Part shown: piece by piece, positions 17,348 to 27,078 of the stretch
Position numbering within the stretch: the stretch's first letter is position 1
Layout: each line of letters begins with the position of its first letter
Source: Cognatitamlana onchidii
GTDB taxonomy: Bacteria; Bacteroidota; Bacteroidia; Flavobacteriales; Flavobacteriaceae
Direction of reading: 5' to 3'
DNA length: 64,000 nt
NCBI RefSeq assembly: GCF_004804355.1
Contig: NZ_SRWZ01000005.1
Location: 124,001 to 188,000, forward strand
Program-made: the position numbers and the translations under genes
Notes under the pieces: model-generated
The model's input: the letters and a program-made list of their open reading frames with translations, nothing else
Databases searched by the model: none
What the model was told of the DNA's origin: nothing

Positions 17348-17702
17348 TAAAAGCAAACCTAATAGAGTCCATTTGTAAGCTAAATTTAGAAAATAGCTGT
17401 ACTTAGCACTTTAATAATCAACCCCGCTCCCCCGCTCCTGCTAGTTTTCAAAACTAGTGACGCTAAGAGTAAGTAAGTATTAGTTATAACAAAGAGTGTT
17501 AAGCCGCTTTAGGCAAACAGGTTATACTACATATTTTTCCAGAATAAGGCCGTATATATCAGCGCTTAAAGAAAATCAACAAAACATATTGAAAAATATT
17601 AAACAGATAACATAGGCATAAAACTTCTCTCTAATTTGGCTGAATACTTACAATTTTTTAATTACATTTATAAATTTACTTACAAAAACACGTTTTTATT
17701 TC
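17348..17702. other. gene-free stretch with palindrome
   Basis: No gene is seen on either strand. The only clear structure is a 17-base palindrome at 17441-17457 (arms CTAGTTTT/AAAACTAG around a single C). Confidence 0.5.
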
Positions 17703-17708
17703 ATGATT

Positions 17709-19856
17709 ATGAAAAAGACTTTACATTTATTTTTTGGCTTAGTTGTTTCTCCTTTTCTTTTTGGTCAAACAACAACAAGTAACTCGTCTAGCCTTAGTGA
17801 ATTCGAGCCTAGTCTAGAAACTATATTTGCTACTTTCGAAAGTACGCAAGAATTTGTGGAAGACATGTATGCCTTAGTAGTGTCTTATGAGCTACAATCG
17901 CATACTTTTCAAGACTATCTTTTAGGTGATGACGGACATGTTAATAGAGAATCAAAAGTAAGTGGTGATATTGATGCAGGAAATTTAAATTTAGTTTTAA
18001 GAGATAACTTTACTTACTTTAATAATCATTACAATTCTGATTATGGATCAACAGGAACCAATTCAGCAAATCTTAAAAACCCTAATAGTTTTAATAAACA
18101 AAGACCTGGTTTATGGGATGGTAGTATACATGGTATCCGTAAAGCAAATATTGTAATACAAAATATAGACCTTTTAGTAAATGCTACTCAAGCTGAAAAA
18201 GATGTTATTCTTGGACAATCATATTTCTTTAGAGCATTTTTTCATAATGAAATAATGAAGTTTTGGGGACGCTTCCCTTATATTATGGACGTTTTTGATG
18301 CTGATGAGATAGAGATAGCAATACCACGTCCAGAAACATATAAGGAAGTTGCTTTGCTGGCTCATGAAGACTATAAGAAAGCTGCAGAATTTTTGCCCGT
18401 AGATTGGGATGAAGAAGCTTATGGAATGGCTACATTAGGAGAGAATAAAAATAAATTGACTAAAGGAATAGCGTATGCTTTTCAAGGTAAAAATTTACTT
18501 CTAGCAGCAAGTCCATTAATGTTTTATAATAATAATTCTGGTATAAATACATATAACTATGATATTGAATTATGTGATATGGCTGTAGATGCCTTTGCAG
18601 AACTTTTTAAGTTAAATAAATATTCTTTAGCGTCATGGGAAAGTTACGATGAAGTTTTTTGGAAGACACCGATACCAGACACTTGGCCAGGAAGTACAGA
18701 GTTCATCTTTGCAGCGATTTTAGGAGATAAATCTCAAGCTCAAAGATTTATGACATCAGGGGTCAATAGAGAATTACATGGTAGTATATCGGAGAGTATT
18801 TCTCCTACGCATAATTATATTCATTACAATTTCGGAATGGCAAACGGCCTTTCTATAGAAGACGACCTTTCTGGTAATTTTGGTGCACCAACTTATAATC
18901 CTAATAAGCCTTTCGAGAATCGTGATCCACGTTTTTATAAATGGCATATTATTGATGGACAGGAAATAGCTCCAAAAGCAACAGGTGCTGATTTCTTTCA
19001 CCAGTTTGCAAATCTTTGGTATGAACATGAGGGTAATGTAGGGATACACCGTAGAGGTGCTTATGACAATAAAAAATCGACAACAGGTTATATGCATACC
19101 AAGTTTTATCCTATAATTGACGGTGAGTACCATAGCAGATGGAATCCGATAATAGATGATTTTAACGGCGTGCGTTTGCATATGAGACTTACAGACGTGT
19201 ACTTAATGTATGCAGAAGCATTACATGCATCTAAAGGAGCTACAACAGCACCAGCTTCTTACAGCTTAACTGCTGAAGGAGCTATTAATTTATTACGTAA
19301 TCGAGCAGGTATTCCTAATGTACATGCTAATATACTTGCCGATAACAATAAGTTTATGGATGAACTAAGAAGAGAAAGAGCTGTAGAAATGTCGTATGAA
19401 GGACACAGGTGGGTAGATATTCGTCGTTGGGGAGTAGCGCATTTGGAAAGGTATAGACAAAAAACGCAATTAAATTTTCCAGAAAACCATGCTACTTCTG
19501 GAGGATATCAAGAAGGTGAACTTGTTATGAGAGTTTGCGAGTACCCTAAGCACTATTGGTTACCTTTTGCTCCAAATCGAATAAAATTCGCTGAAGGTTT
19601 CCCCCAAAACCCAGGTTGGGAAAATATCGTTTTATCTGTAAAAGACGTTACTAATAAAGAGAATAATCTGTTGGTATACCCCAACCCTTCTTCTGGCATA
19701 TTTAAAATTTCTGAGAATATTAAATATTCTATTTATGATATTACTGGTAGATTAATTATTTCCGGAAAAGGAAAAACAATTGATTTATCTACCCAAGAAA
19801 AAGGAGTATACTTTCTTCGTTATAATGGAAATACAAAGACGATTATTAAATACTAA
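17709..19856 (+). CDS. SusD/RagB-family protein with T9SS C-terminal sorting domain
   Basis: I prefer the ATG at 17709 (MKKTLHLFFG) over 17703. The signal peptide ends PFLFGQTTT with no lipobox Cys, so this is not a lipoprotein. The SusD fold is clear: YFFRAFFHNEIMKFWGRFPY (TPR-like helices), YLMYAEALHASKG, and RRERAVEMSYEGHRWVDIRR followed by WG. The last 75 residues are a T9SS type A sorting domain (LLVYPNPSSGIFKIS, SIYDITGRLI, KGVYFLRYNGNTKTIIKY). SusD proteins are normally outer-membrane lipoproteins paired with a SusC channel. No SusC gene is adjacent, and the sorting tail implies export through T9SS. It is an atypical SusD, perhaps a secreted glycan-binding protein. Confidence 0.9.
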   Translation: MKKTLHLFFGLVVSPFLFGQTTTSNSSSLSEFEPSLETIFATFESTQEFVEDMYALVVSYELQSHTFQDYLLGDDGHVNRESKVSGDIDAGNLNLVLRDNFTYFNNHYNSDYGSTGTNSANLKNPNSFNKQRPGLWDGSIHGIRKANIVIQNIDLLVNATQAEKDVILGQSYFFRAFFHNEIMKFWGRFPYIMDVFDADEIEIAIPRPETYKEVALLAHEDYKKAAEFLPVDWDEEAYGMATLGENKNKLTKGIAYAFQGKNLLLAASPLMFYNNNSGINTYNYDIELCDMAVDAFAELFKLNKYSLASWESYDEVFWKTPIPDTWPGSTEFIFAAILGDKSQAQRFMTSGVNRELHGSISESISPTHNYIHYNFGMANGLSIEDDLSGNFGAPTYNPNKPFENRDPRFYKWHIIDGQEIAPKATGADFFHQFANLWYEHEGNVGIHRRGAYDNKKSTTGYMHTKFYPIIDGEYHSRWNPIIDDFNGVRLHMRLTDVYLMYAEALHASKGATTAPASYSLTAEGAINLLRNRAGIPNVHANILADNNKFMDELRRERAVEMSYEGHRWVDIRRWGVAHLERYRQKTQLNFPENHATSGGYQEGELVMRVCEYPKHYWLPFAPNRIKFAEGFPQNPGWENIVLSVKDVTNKENNLLVYPNPSSGIFKISENIKYSIYDITGRLIISGKGKTIDLSTQEKGVYFLRYNGNTKTIIKY

Positions 19857-20174
19857 AACTTATTTGTAAGATTGATTCAAAAATCAACTATTGATGGAGA
19901 TAACCCAAAAATAAAGAAAAAGAACTACGAAGTTTGAGAAAACAGATTTAAGATAAACTCCAAAAATTTGCTACTCGAATTCTTGTTTTTATGGATTTAA
20001 CTGATTACCAAGAATGAACTCTAAAAGATGTTAGTACGCAATTAGAACTTAGTGCTTTTAAAATTTACAAGTTTATCAGTTAGTGATTTTAAATTACTCT
20101 TAAATTATAGGGCTGTTTAATTTTGTTTTAATGAATTCGGCGGTCTTTTCTCTCTTATATAGGAATTATGAAAT
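19857..20174. other. gene-free stretch
   Basis: AT-rich sequence without a supported gene on either strand. It may include further decayed IS sequence leading into the transposase remnant at 20175, but I could not align it. Confidence 0.4.
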
Positions 20175-20455
20175 TTGAACGAACAGAAGTCGGATCTTGA
20201 TATGGTAATAAGTTCAGAAGAATTTAAAGGAATTAAAATATCGAGAAGTGCCTACTGGCTTCCTGCAGGCAAGAATGCTATAGCTGAACATGTCAATGAC
20301 ATCTTGAAAGACGAATACTAGCTAAACCAAACCCTTTATAGGATACAACACAAAAAGGGCTACAAAAAATGCAATCCATCTATAACAATGAAGTAAGATA
20401 AAGCTTATCTTTAGACTTTAAGCCACCAAATATGGTCTACAAATTAACAGCATAA
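20175..20455 (+). mobile_element. IS3-family transposase remnant (3' end)
   Basis: Three short frames in order rebuild the tail of an IS3-type OrfB transposase. Frame A (20175-20321) ends AGKNAIAEHVNDILKDEY, matching the NA(I/L)AERVNGILK segment that carries the third catalytic Glu. Frame B (20353-20385) reads KRATKNAIHL. Frame C reads MQSIYNNEVR, a stop, then SLSLDFKPPNMVYKLTA and ends at 20455, matching the RPHLSL...TP..V end of such enzymes. Frameshifts and stops make it inactive, and the 5' part and terminal repeats are not recognisable. Confidence 0.8.
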
Positions 20456-20515
20456 ACTCCATTTTAAACTGTAGCCATATTTCAGGACGTTACAAAAGAA
20501 AAAACATCTTGTAAA

Positions 20516-22795
20516 ATGAAAAAAAAGTTAAACTACATTTTAATATATTTTTGTTTTATTACTTGTTTGGTCCATTCACAAAATAATAAAAATGCTATCG
20601 ATACGATAGCAAATAATTTTCAAAAGCTCGCGAACAATCAATCTTTCGATAATATTTACCTTCAAACAAGCAAGGATATTTATGAAACCGAAGAAGACTT
20701 ATGGTTCAAAGCCTATATTTTAGATGCACAATTACTAATTCCTTCTCAAAAAAGTAAAACACTTTATGTTCAATTAATTAATAATGAAACAAAACAAGCC
20801 GTTTGGGAAGAAAAATATGAAATAGAAAATGGCTTTGTTAATGGCCATATTTATATTCAAGATTCATTAAAATCAGGACAATACGTTCTTACGGGTTATA
20901 GTGAACATTCTTACTTTAAAAATCAAAAAGCATTTTATGCTCTTAAAAAAGTTAACATCGTTAAAAAGATAAAAGAAAAAACTAAAGCTAGTTCAATTAA
21001 AAATGATACCATATCTCAATTTTCATTATGTCCGGAAGGAGGTTATTTAGTTTCTGATATAGAAAACAAACTTGCATTTAAAGCTGTAAACAAAGAAGGA
21101 TTGCCTGTAGAATTTTCAGGAACCATATACGAAAACAATTTACCTCTTTTTAATATTAAAAGTGTGCATGCAGGAATGGGAAGTTTAAAATTCACACCAA
21201 AAAAAGCAAACTCCTATTATATCAAACTACATGAGTCTGATAAAAAACATCAATTACCTGAAATTAAAACTACGGGTAAAACACTCAGCTTAATAGCAAG
21301 CACAAATGATTTTTTAACCTTTAAAATAGCTCAAAGTAAAAACCAGAAGCCAGAAACTATATACTTACGGCTACAGACAAGAGGCGTTATTTACAGTGTA
21401 GCATCTGCTAGATTAAAAGAGGAAGTGATTATAAAAATGCCTTTAGAAGATGTACCCCAAGGCATTGCAGAAGCAACCCTTTTTAATTCTAATTTAAAAC
21501 CAATTGCTGAAAGGCTAGTTTATGTAAAGCCGGACCAAAAATTAAACATAAAAACGGTTCTAGACAAAAGTGAATATAAAACCCGAGAAAGAGTAACTTT
21601 AACAATAATAACTACAAATAAGGACAAAGAACCCGTTAGGGCACATTTAGGGTTAAGTGTTTACGACAAAATTTATCATAATACATTTGAACCCAAAAAT
21701 ATACTTACCCACTATCAACTATCAACACAATTAAAAGGTAACATTTATAACCCAACTTATTATTTTAATGAAGCTAATAAAAACAGACATAAAGCTTTAA
21801 ACCTCCTATTGCTTACACAAGGGTGGCGGCGGTACGTTTGGAATGAAGACTCCTTAAAAGAAAACAACGAACTTAGAAAAACAATACTTTCAGACTCCAT
21901 TATAGGAAAGGTTCGATTAGAAAAAAATAAGAAGAAATCAGAAATCCAACTACCTCTGTATGTAACGCTCTTTGATCCAGAATCTGCAAAGGAGCAAGGA
22001 ACTATCATGGCAGATTCTATGGGGTTTTTTACGATAAATTATAAACATTTAAAAACGGCAGAAACAGGTTATTTTTATTTAAGACCACTAGCACCGAAAA
22101 AACATAAATATGTTATTGATATTACAGATACTCCTTTTAATACCATTAATAGGAATAATGAAGCCATGTCCACGAATTATCCCTTTCCAAAATTAATTGA
22201 AGAACCATTTAAAGATGTTAGACCGCCATTAATCATAGCAGATAACGTTACTAAACTAAACGAGGTTGTCGTTTCAGCAAAGAAAAATCGACCGCCCAGA
22301 GATAAGTTTTTAAGTTCTTTGGTTAGTTCACTTCCATCGCCAGATTATGTATGTGGCTATGGTTTATTAAATTGTGTAAATTGTATAACTAATAATCAAC
22401 GTTTCAAAATAACAAAACCTATTGATGGTCAAACATATATAGCCGAGGATAGAGTAAGTGAAATTATATACAGAAAAAATGATCGTATAAAATATACAAA
22501 TGAACAACTTATAAAAAAGTTCAATCTAAAAATACTAAAAGGCTATTACGGTGAACGAGAATTCTACCAGACTGTTTATAATAATGAAACTATAAATGAC
22601 CCTTTTCCTGATTACAGAAATACCCTGTTTTGGAAACCAGATATAATTACTAATGCAAAAGGTGTAGCTAGAATAGAGTTTTATTGCTCTGATATTCATA
22701 CTATTTTTACAGGAGCTATTGAAGGCGTTGGCGGAACTGGCATACTAGGTTTTGAAGATTTTAATTTTAAAGTATACAAAAAAGAAAATGACTAA
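20516..22795 (+). CDS. large exported protein with MG2-like and carboxypeptidase-regulatory-like regions
   Basis: The 759-residue protein has a signal peptide (LNYILIYFCFITCLVHSQ). YLQTSKDIYETEEDLWFKAY at about residues 48-67 resembles the MG2 domain of alpha-2-macroglobulin-like proteins found across Bacteroidota. A second similar beta domain follows (LDKSEYKTRERVTLTIITTN). NVTKLNEVVVSAKKNRPPRD near 578-597 is the phrase that usually links such domains to a TonB plug-like segment. No barrel follows, so it is not a receptor itself. It is probably periplasmic or surface-exposed; its function is unknown. Confidence 0.7.
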   Translation: MKKKLNYILIYFCFITCLVHSQNNKNAIDTIANNFQKLANNQSFDNIYLQTSKDIYETEEDLWFKAYILDAQLLIPSQKSKTLYVQLINNETKQAVWEEKYEIENGFVNGHIYIQDSLKSGQYVLTGYSEHSYFKNQKAFYALKKVNIVKKIKEKTKASSIKNDTISQFSLCPEGGYLVSDIENKLAFKAVNKEGLPVEFSGTIYENNLPLFNIKSVHAGMGSLKFTPKKANSYYIKLHESDKKHQLPEIKTTGKTLSLIASTNDFLTFKIAQSKNQKPETIYLRLQTRGVIYSVASARLKEEVIIKMPLEDVPQGIAEATLFNSNLKPIAERLVYVKPDQKLNIKTVLDKSEYKTRERVTLTIITTNKDKEPVRAHLGLSVYDKIYHNTFEPKNILTHYQLSTQLKGNIYNPTYYFNEANKNRHKALNLLLLTQGWRRYVWNEDSLKENNELRKTILSDSIIGKVRLEKNKKKSEIQLPLYVTLFDPESAKEQGTIMADSMGFFTINYKHLKTAETGYFYLRPLAPKKHKYVIDITDTPFNTINRNNEAMSTNYPFPKLIEEPFKDVRPPLIIADNVTKLNEVVVSAKKNRPPRDKFLSSLVSSLPSPDYVCGYGLLNCVNCITNNQRFKITKPIDGQTYIAEDRVSEIIYRKNDRIKYTNEQLIKKFNLKILKGYYGEREFYQTVYNNETINDPFPDYRNTLFWKPDIITNAKGVARIEFYCSDIHTIFTGAIEGVGGTGILGFEDFNFKVYKKEND

Positions 22796-23175
22796 AATCC
22801 TGAATGCACCGCAGCGTAAAAATAATTGCTCGGTTCTTGCCTACTTAGAGAATCCAAAGTGTTTCCTCGGGTTCGTTGTCTTTTGTTAACTTAGTTCCTG
22901 CCAACATAACTAGGCATTATACGAAGCTGTTGGTATTAAAGTATGCTTATATTCAACGGTCGTACAAGCTTAAAGCCACATAACATAAACAAATTAGCTA
23001 AAATATTTCATTACTAATATTTAGTATGTCAGTCCCATTCTAATCTCTTAACTTAACCCTACTTTATTATTAAAACCCTGTTAACAACATCTAAGGCTTT
23101 CATTAAAAAAGCCATACCAAATAGTTAAAAAAGTGTATTTTTGCGTTTTCTAAATCATACACAAATCCTGATACA
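22796..23175. other. gap with minus-strand remnant and purL promoter region
   Basis: The minus strand at about 22792-22855 reads DSLSRQEPSNYFYAAVHSGF and stops, overlapping the end of the + strand gene. AAAATAATTGCTC at 22819-22831 is identical to 13126-13138, which lies at the same place in another remnant. GGCTTT/AAAGCC can form a small hairpin near 23095-23113. The purL -7 box lies at the end. Confidence 0.4.
23136..23143 (+). promoter_or_regulatory. -7 promoter box of purL
   Basis: TATTTTTG fits TAnnTTTG and lies 32 bases before the purL ATG. No clear -33 TTG was found at the usual spacing. Confidence 0.5.
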
Positions 23176-26100
23176 ATGATTCATTTCTTTGGAAACGTAA
23201 ATAGCAAAGTTTTTGCTGTTCAGACAACAAAAGAATTATCTACTGAAACCATTTCAAAATTAACCTGGTTATTTAGCAACCAGCCGAAAATAGAACAAGC
23301 ATCTTTGGATGCTTTTTTTGTTGGGCCACGTGCTGCTATGATTACCCCTTGGAGTACTAATGCTGTAGAAATCACCCAAAACATGGGGATTACAGACATT
23401 GTTAGAATCGAAGAGTTTGAGACGGTTACTGAAGGTTTTCAGGAGTTTGACCCCATGATTTCGGAAAAATTTAACGGTTTAGACCAAGAGAGTTTTACCA
23501 TTGATATTGAACCAGAACCTATTCTAAACATCGATGATATTGCAACTTATAATGCACAGGAAGGGTTGTCATTAAGTGATGAAGAGGTTGCGTATCTAGA
23601 AGGTGTTGCAAAGAAAATAGGCAGACCGTTAACCGACTCGGAGGTATTTGGATTCTCTCAGGTGAATTCTGAACACTGTCGCCATAAAATTTTTAACGGC
23701 ACCTTTATCATTGATGGTGAAGAAAAACCGACCTCTTTATTCAAATTAATTAAGGAAACATCGAAACAACATCCTAACGATATTGTTTCAGCATATAAAG
23801 ATAATGTGGCATTTATTAAAGGTCCTAAAGTGGAACAATTTGCACCAAAACGTGCTGATGTACCAGATTACTACGCCACCGAAGATTTCGATTCGGTTAT
23901 TTCACTAAAAGCAGAAACCCACAACTTCCCCACTACGGTTGAGCCTTTTAATGGGGCGGCAACAGGATCAGGAGGTGAAATACGTGATAGGCTAGCAGGA
24001 GGTAAAGGATCTATTCCTTTAGCGGGTACTGCTGTTTACATGACCTCATATTCGCGTTTAGAAGAAAACAGACCTTGGGAAAAAGGCGTTAAAGAGCGCG
24101 ATTGGTTGTACCAAACACCTATGGATATTTTAATAAAAGCCTCTAATGGAGCCTCCGATTTTGGTAATAAATTTGGGCAACCACTAATCTGCGGTTCGGT
24201 ATTAACCTTTGAGCATGAAGAAGATGCCCGTAAGCTTGGGTTCGATAAGGTGATTATGCAGGCAGGAGGTATAGGTTACGGCAAGCAAGACCAAGCCCTA
24301 AAAGACATCCCTAAAGCAGGTGATAAAATAGTAATTCTTGGTGGAGAAAACTACCGCATTGGTATGGGTGGTGCCGCAGTATCGTCGGCAGATACTGGTG
24401 AGTTCGCTTCTGGAATTGAGTTAAATGCTGTACAGCGTTCCAATCCTGAAATGCAAAAACGTGCTGCCAATGCCGTTCGTGGTATGGTAGAAAGTGATGA
24501 AAATTTCATTGTTTCGATTCATGACCATGGTGCAGGTGGACACCTCAACTGTTTATCTGAACTGGTTGAGGATACTGGAGGAAAAATTGATTTAGATGCC
24601 TTACCAGTTGGAGACCCTACCCTATCTGATAAAGAAATTATTGGTAATGAATCTCAGGAACGTATGGGATTGGTCATTTCCAATAAACACATTGAAACGC
24701 TTAATAAGATAGCAGACCGAGAGCGTTCGCCAATGTATACCGTGGGCGATGTAACGGGTGATGATCGTTTTACCTTCCAATCTAAAACCAAAGGCAACAC
24801 GCCAATGGATTTAGCTATGGAAGACATGTTTGGAAGTTCGCCAAAAACAATAATGACCGATCACACCGTTAAACGCAACTATGGGGATGTAGTATATAAC
24901 TCCAATACGATTTACAGCTACTTAGACCAAGTGTTACAGCTGGAAGCTGTGGCTTGTAAAGATTGGTTAACAAATAAAGTAGACCGTTGTGTTGGTGGTA
25001 AAGTCGCTAAACAACAATGTGCCGGTCCGCTACAATTACCTTTAAACAATGTGGGGGTCATGGCCCTTGATTATAAAGGCAAAGAAGGTATTGCAACCTC
25101 TATCGGGCACTCGCCTATTTCTGGATTAATTAACCCTGAAGCTGGTAGTAGAAATTCTATTACCGAAGCCTTAACTAACATAATTTGGGCACCGTTAAAA
25201 GATGGTCTTAAAAATATATCACTATCAGCTAACTGGATGTGGCCTTGTAAAAACGAAGGTGAAGATGCGCGCCTATACGAAGCCGTAGAAGCTGTATCAC
25301 AATTCTCAATCGACCTCGGTATTAACGTACCAACAGGAAAGGATTCGCTTTCTATGAAGCAAAAGTATCCTAACGAAGATGTGATATCTCCTGGTACGGT
25401 TATTATTTCGGCTGCAGCTAATTGTAACGATATTTCAAAAGTTGTAGAGCCTGTATTTAAAAAGAATGCGGGAAGTATATATTATATAAATATATCGCAA
25501 GACGATTTTAAATTAGGAGGAAGTTCTTTTGCTCAAGTTCTAAATAAAATAGGTAATGATGCACCTAATGTAAAAGATGCTGGTTACGTTAAAACGGTAT
25601 TTAATACCATTCAAGATTTAATAAGAAAGGATCAAATAATTGCAGGACATGATGTCGCATCAGGTGGTTTAATTACAACACTTTTAGAGTTATGTTTTGC
25701 CAACACCAATTTAGGAGCTGAGTTAGACCTGTCTGCCTTAGGTGAAACCGACTCGTGCAAAATATTATTTGCAGAAAATGCAGGTATTGTTATTCAAGCA
25801 AAAGATGCTTCGATTGAAAAAACTTTAGCTCATGCTAATATTGAGTTCTTCAATATAGGAAACGTTACCGCAAGCGACACCCTAAGCGTGATTAACGGTA
25901 CGGACGTGTTTACTATGAGCGTTTCAAGACTACGAGATGTTTGGTATAAAACATCTTACTTATTAGACCAAAAGCAAACAGCAAATGGCTTAGCTCAAGA
26001 TAGATTCGACAATTACAAAAATCAGCCTCTACAATACAAGTTCCCTAAACAGTTTACAGGAAAACTTGCTGACGTCATTGCGAACACAGTGAAGCAATCT

Positions 26101-26898
26101 GCAGAAAATAATGAGATTACCACATCGCAAGCTCCTCGTAATGACGGAAAGAAGCCTAAAGCAGCGATTCTTCGCGAAAAAGGGTCTAACTCTGAACGTG
26201 AAATGGCAAACGCCATGTACCTAGCTGGTTTTGATGTAAAAGATGTACACATGACCGATTTAATTTCTGGTCGCGAAACGTTAGAAGATATTCAATTTTT
26301 AGGGGCTGTTGGCGGCTTCTCTAACTCAGATGTTTTAGGGTCTGCAAAAGGTTGGGCAGGTGCCATAAAATACAACGAAAAAGCTAACAAAGCTATTAAG
26401 AATTTCTTTGAAAGGGAAGACACCTTATCTGTTGGTATTTGTAATGGATGCCAACTTTGGATGGAATTAGACCTCATCAACCCAGAGCACGAAGTGCACG
26501 GAAAGATGCATCATAACGATTCGCATAAACACGAGAGTTCGTTTACATCGGTAAAGATTCAAGAAAATAATTCTGTAATGCTATCCTCTTTAGCAGGAAG
26601 TACCTTAGGCGTTTGGATTTCTCATGGTGAAGGTAAATTCAATTTACCTTATACTGAGGAACAATACAATATTGTTGGTAAATACGGTTTTGAAGGCTAC
26701 CCTCATAACCCGAATGGATCCGATTTTAATACAGCCATGATGACCGATAAATCTGGGCGTCATTTAGTAACCATGCCTCATATTGAACGTTCTATTTTTC
26801 AGTGGAACTGGGCCAATTACCCTGATGGTCGCAAAGACGAAGTATCGCCATGGATAGAGGCCTTTGTAAATGCACGCCTTTGGATAGAAAAGTCGTAG
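23176..26898 (+). CDS. purL: phosphoribosylformylglycinamidine synthase, large fused form
   Basis: The 1240-residue enzyme converts FGAR to FGAM in purine synthesis, using glutamine and ATP. It is the single-chain form: an N-terminal PurS-like domain, two AIRS-type synthase halves (FSQVNSEHCRHKIFNG; SLKAETHNFPTTVEPFNGAA; NVPTGKDSLSMKQKYP) and a C-terminal class I glutamine amidotransferase (SVGICNGCQLW, nucleophile Cys1092; SHGEGKF). Between the synthase part and the amidotransferase, at about residues 966-991, sits an extra segment (VIANTVKQSAENNEITTSQA followed by PRNDG) encoded by a palindromic repeat. The frame is kept, so the enzyme is presumably active. A strong terminator follows. Confidence 0.97.
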   Translation: MIHFFGNVNSKVFAVQTTKELSTETISKLTWLFSNQPKIEQASLDAFFVGPRAAMITPWSTNAVEITQNMGITDIVRIEEFETVTEGFQEFDPMISEKFNGLDQESFTIDIEPEPILNIDDIATYNAQEGLSLSDEEVAYLEGVAKKIGRPLTDSEVFGFSQVNSEHCRHKIFNGTFIIDGEEKPTSLFKLIKETSKQHPNDIVSAYKDNVAFIKGPKVEQFAPKRADVPDYYATEDFDSVISLKAETHNFPTTVEPFNGAATGSGGEIRDRLAGGKGSIPLAGTAVYMTSYSRLEENRPWEKGVKERDWLYQTPMDILIKASNGASDFGNKFGQPLICGSVLTFEHEEDARKLGFDKVIMQAGGIGYGKQDQALKDIPKAGDKIVILGGENYRIGMGGAAVSSADTGEFASGIELNAVQRSNPEMQKRAANAVRGMVESDENFIVSIHDHGAGGHLNCLSELVEDTGGKIDLDALPVGDPTLSDKEIIGNESQERMGLVISNKHIETLNKIADRERSPMYTVGDVTGDDRFTFQSKTKGNTPMDLAMEDMFGSSPKTIMTDHTVKRNYGDVVYNSNTIYSYLDQVLQLEAVACKDWLTNKVDRCVGGKVAKQQCAGPLQLPLNNVGVMALDYKGKEGIATSIGHSPISGLINPEAGSRNSITEALTNIIWAPLKDGLKNISLSANWMWPCKNEGEDARLYEAVEAVSQFSIDLGINVPTGKDSLSMKQKYPNEDVISPGTVIISAAANCNDISKVVEPVFKKNAGSIYYINISQDDFKLGGSSFAQVLNKIGNDAPNVKDAGYVKTVFNTIQDLIRKDQIIAGHDVASGGLITTLLELCFANTNLGAELDLSALGETDSCKILFAENAGIVIQAKDASIEKTLAHANIEFFNIGNVTASDTLSVINGTDVFTMSVSRLRDVWYKTSYLLDQKQTANGLAQDRFDNYKNQPLQYKFPKQFTGKLADVIANTVKQSAENNEITTSQAPRNDGKKPKAAILREKGSNSEREMANAMYLAGFDVKDVHMTDLISGRETLEDIQFLGAVGGFSNSDVLGSAKGWAGAIKYNEKANKAIKNFFEREDTLSVGICNGCQLWMELDLINPEHEVHGKMHHNDSHKHESSFTSVKIQENNSVMLSSLAGSTLGVWISHGEGKFNLPYTEEQYNIVGKYGFEGYPHNPNGSDFNTAMMTDKSGRHLVTMPHIERSIFQWNWANYPDGRKDEVSPWIEAFVNARLWIEKS
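26073..26146. repeat. interspersed palindromic element inserted in purL
   Basis: About 74 bases run from CGTCATTGCGAA (26073-26084) and GAAGCAATCT to AGATTAC and TCGTAATGACG (26136-26146). The outer arms match at 10 of 11 positions, and GCAATCT/AGATTAC pair at 6 of 7. The sequence has the hallmark of a widespread bacterial intergenic palindrome (GTCATTGCGAG...GAAGCAATCT). It normally lies between genes; here it is read as protein. Confidence 0.8.
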
Positions 26899-26914
26899 TT
26901 AAAAAAACACTAAG

Positions 26915-26943
26915 AAAAAAGCGTTGTTAGGAACGCTTTTTTT
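26915..26943. terminator. rho-independent terminator after purL
   Basis: AAAAAAGCGTT and AACGCTTTTTTT flank a six-base loop. The A and T tracts on both sides could let it work in both directions. Confidence 0.85.
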
Positions 26944-27078
26944 CACTCTTACATTACACCGCCTGAAAATATTATTAATAGCGTCATGTCTCTGTGATTT
27001 TTAACATGGGGATATGCAAGTAAAAAAACACACTTTCACCACCTAATCTCCTTTGCTGTCATACGGGATATTAAACAA

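Noticed and set aside
17348-20515. A SusC/TonB receptor partner for the SusD-like protein
   Set aside because: No TonB-plug or barrel sequence was found on either strand in the flanking gaps; the MG2-like protein downstream has only a short plug-like phrase and no barrel.
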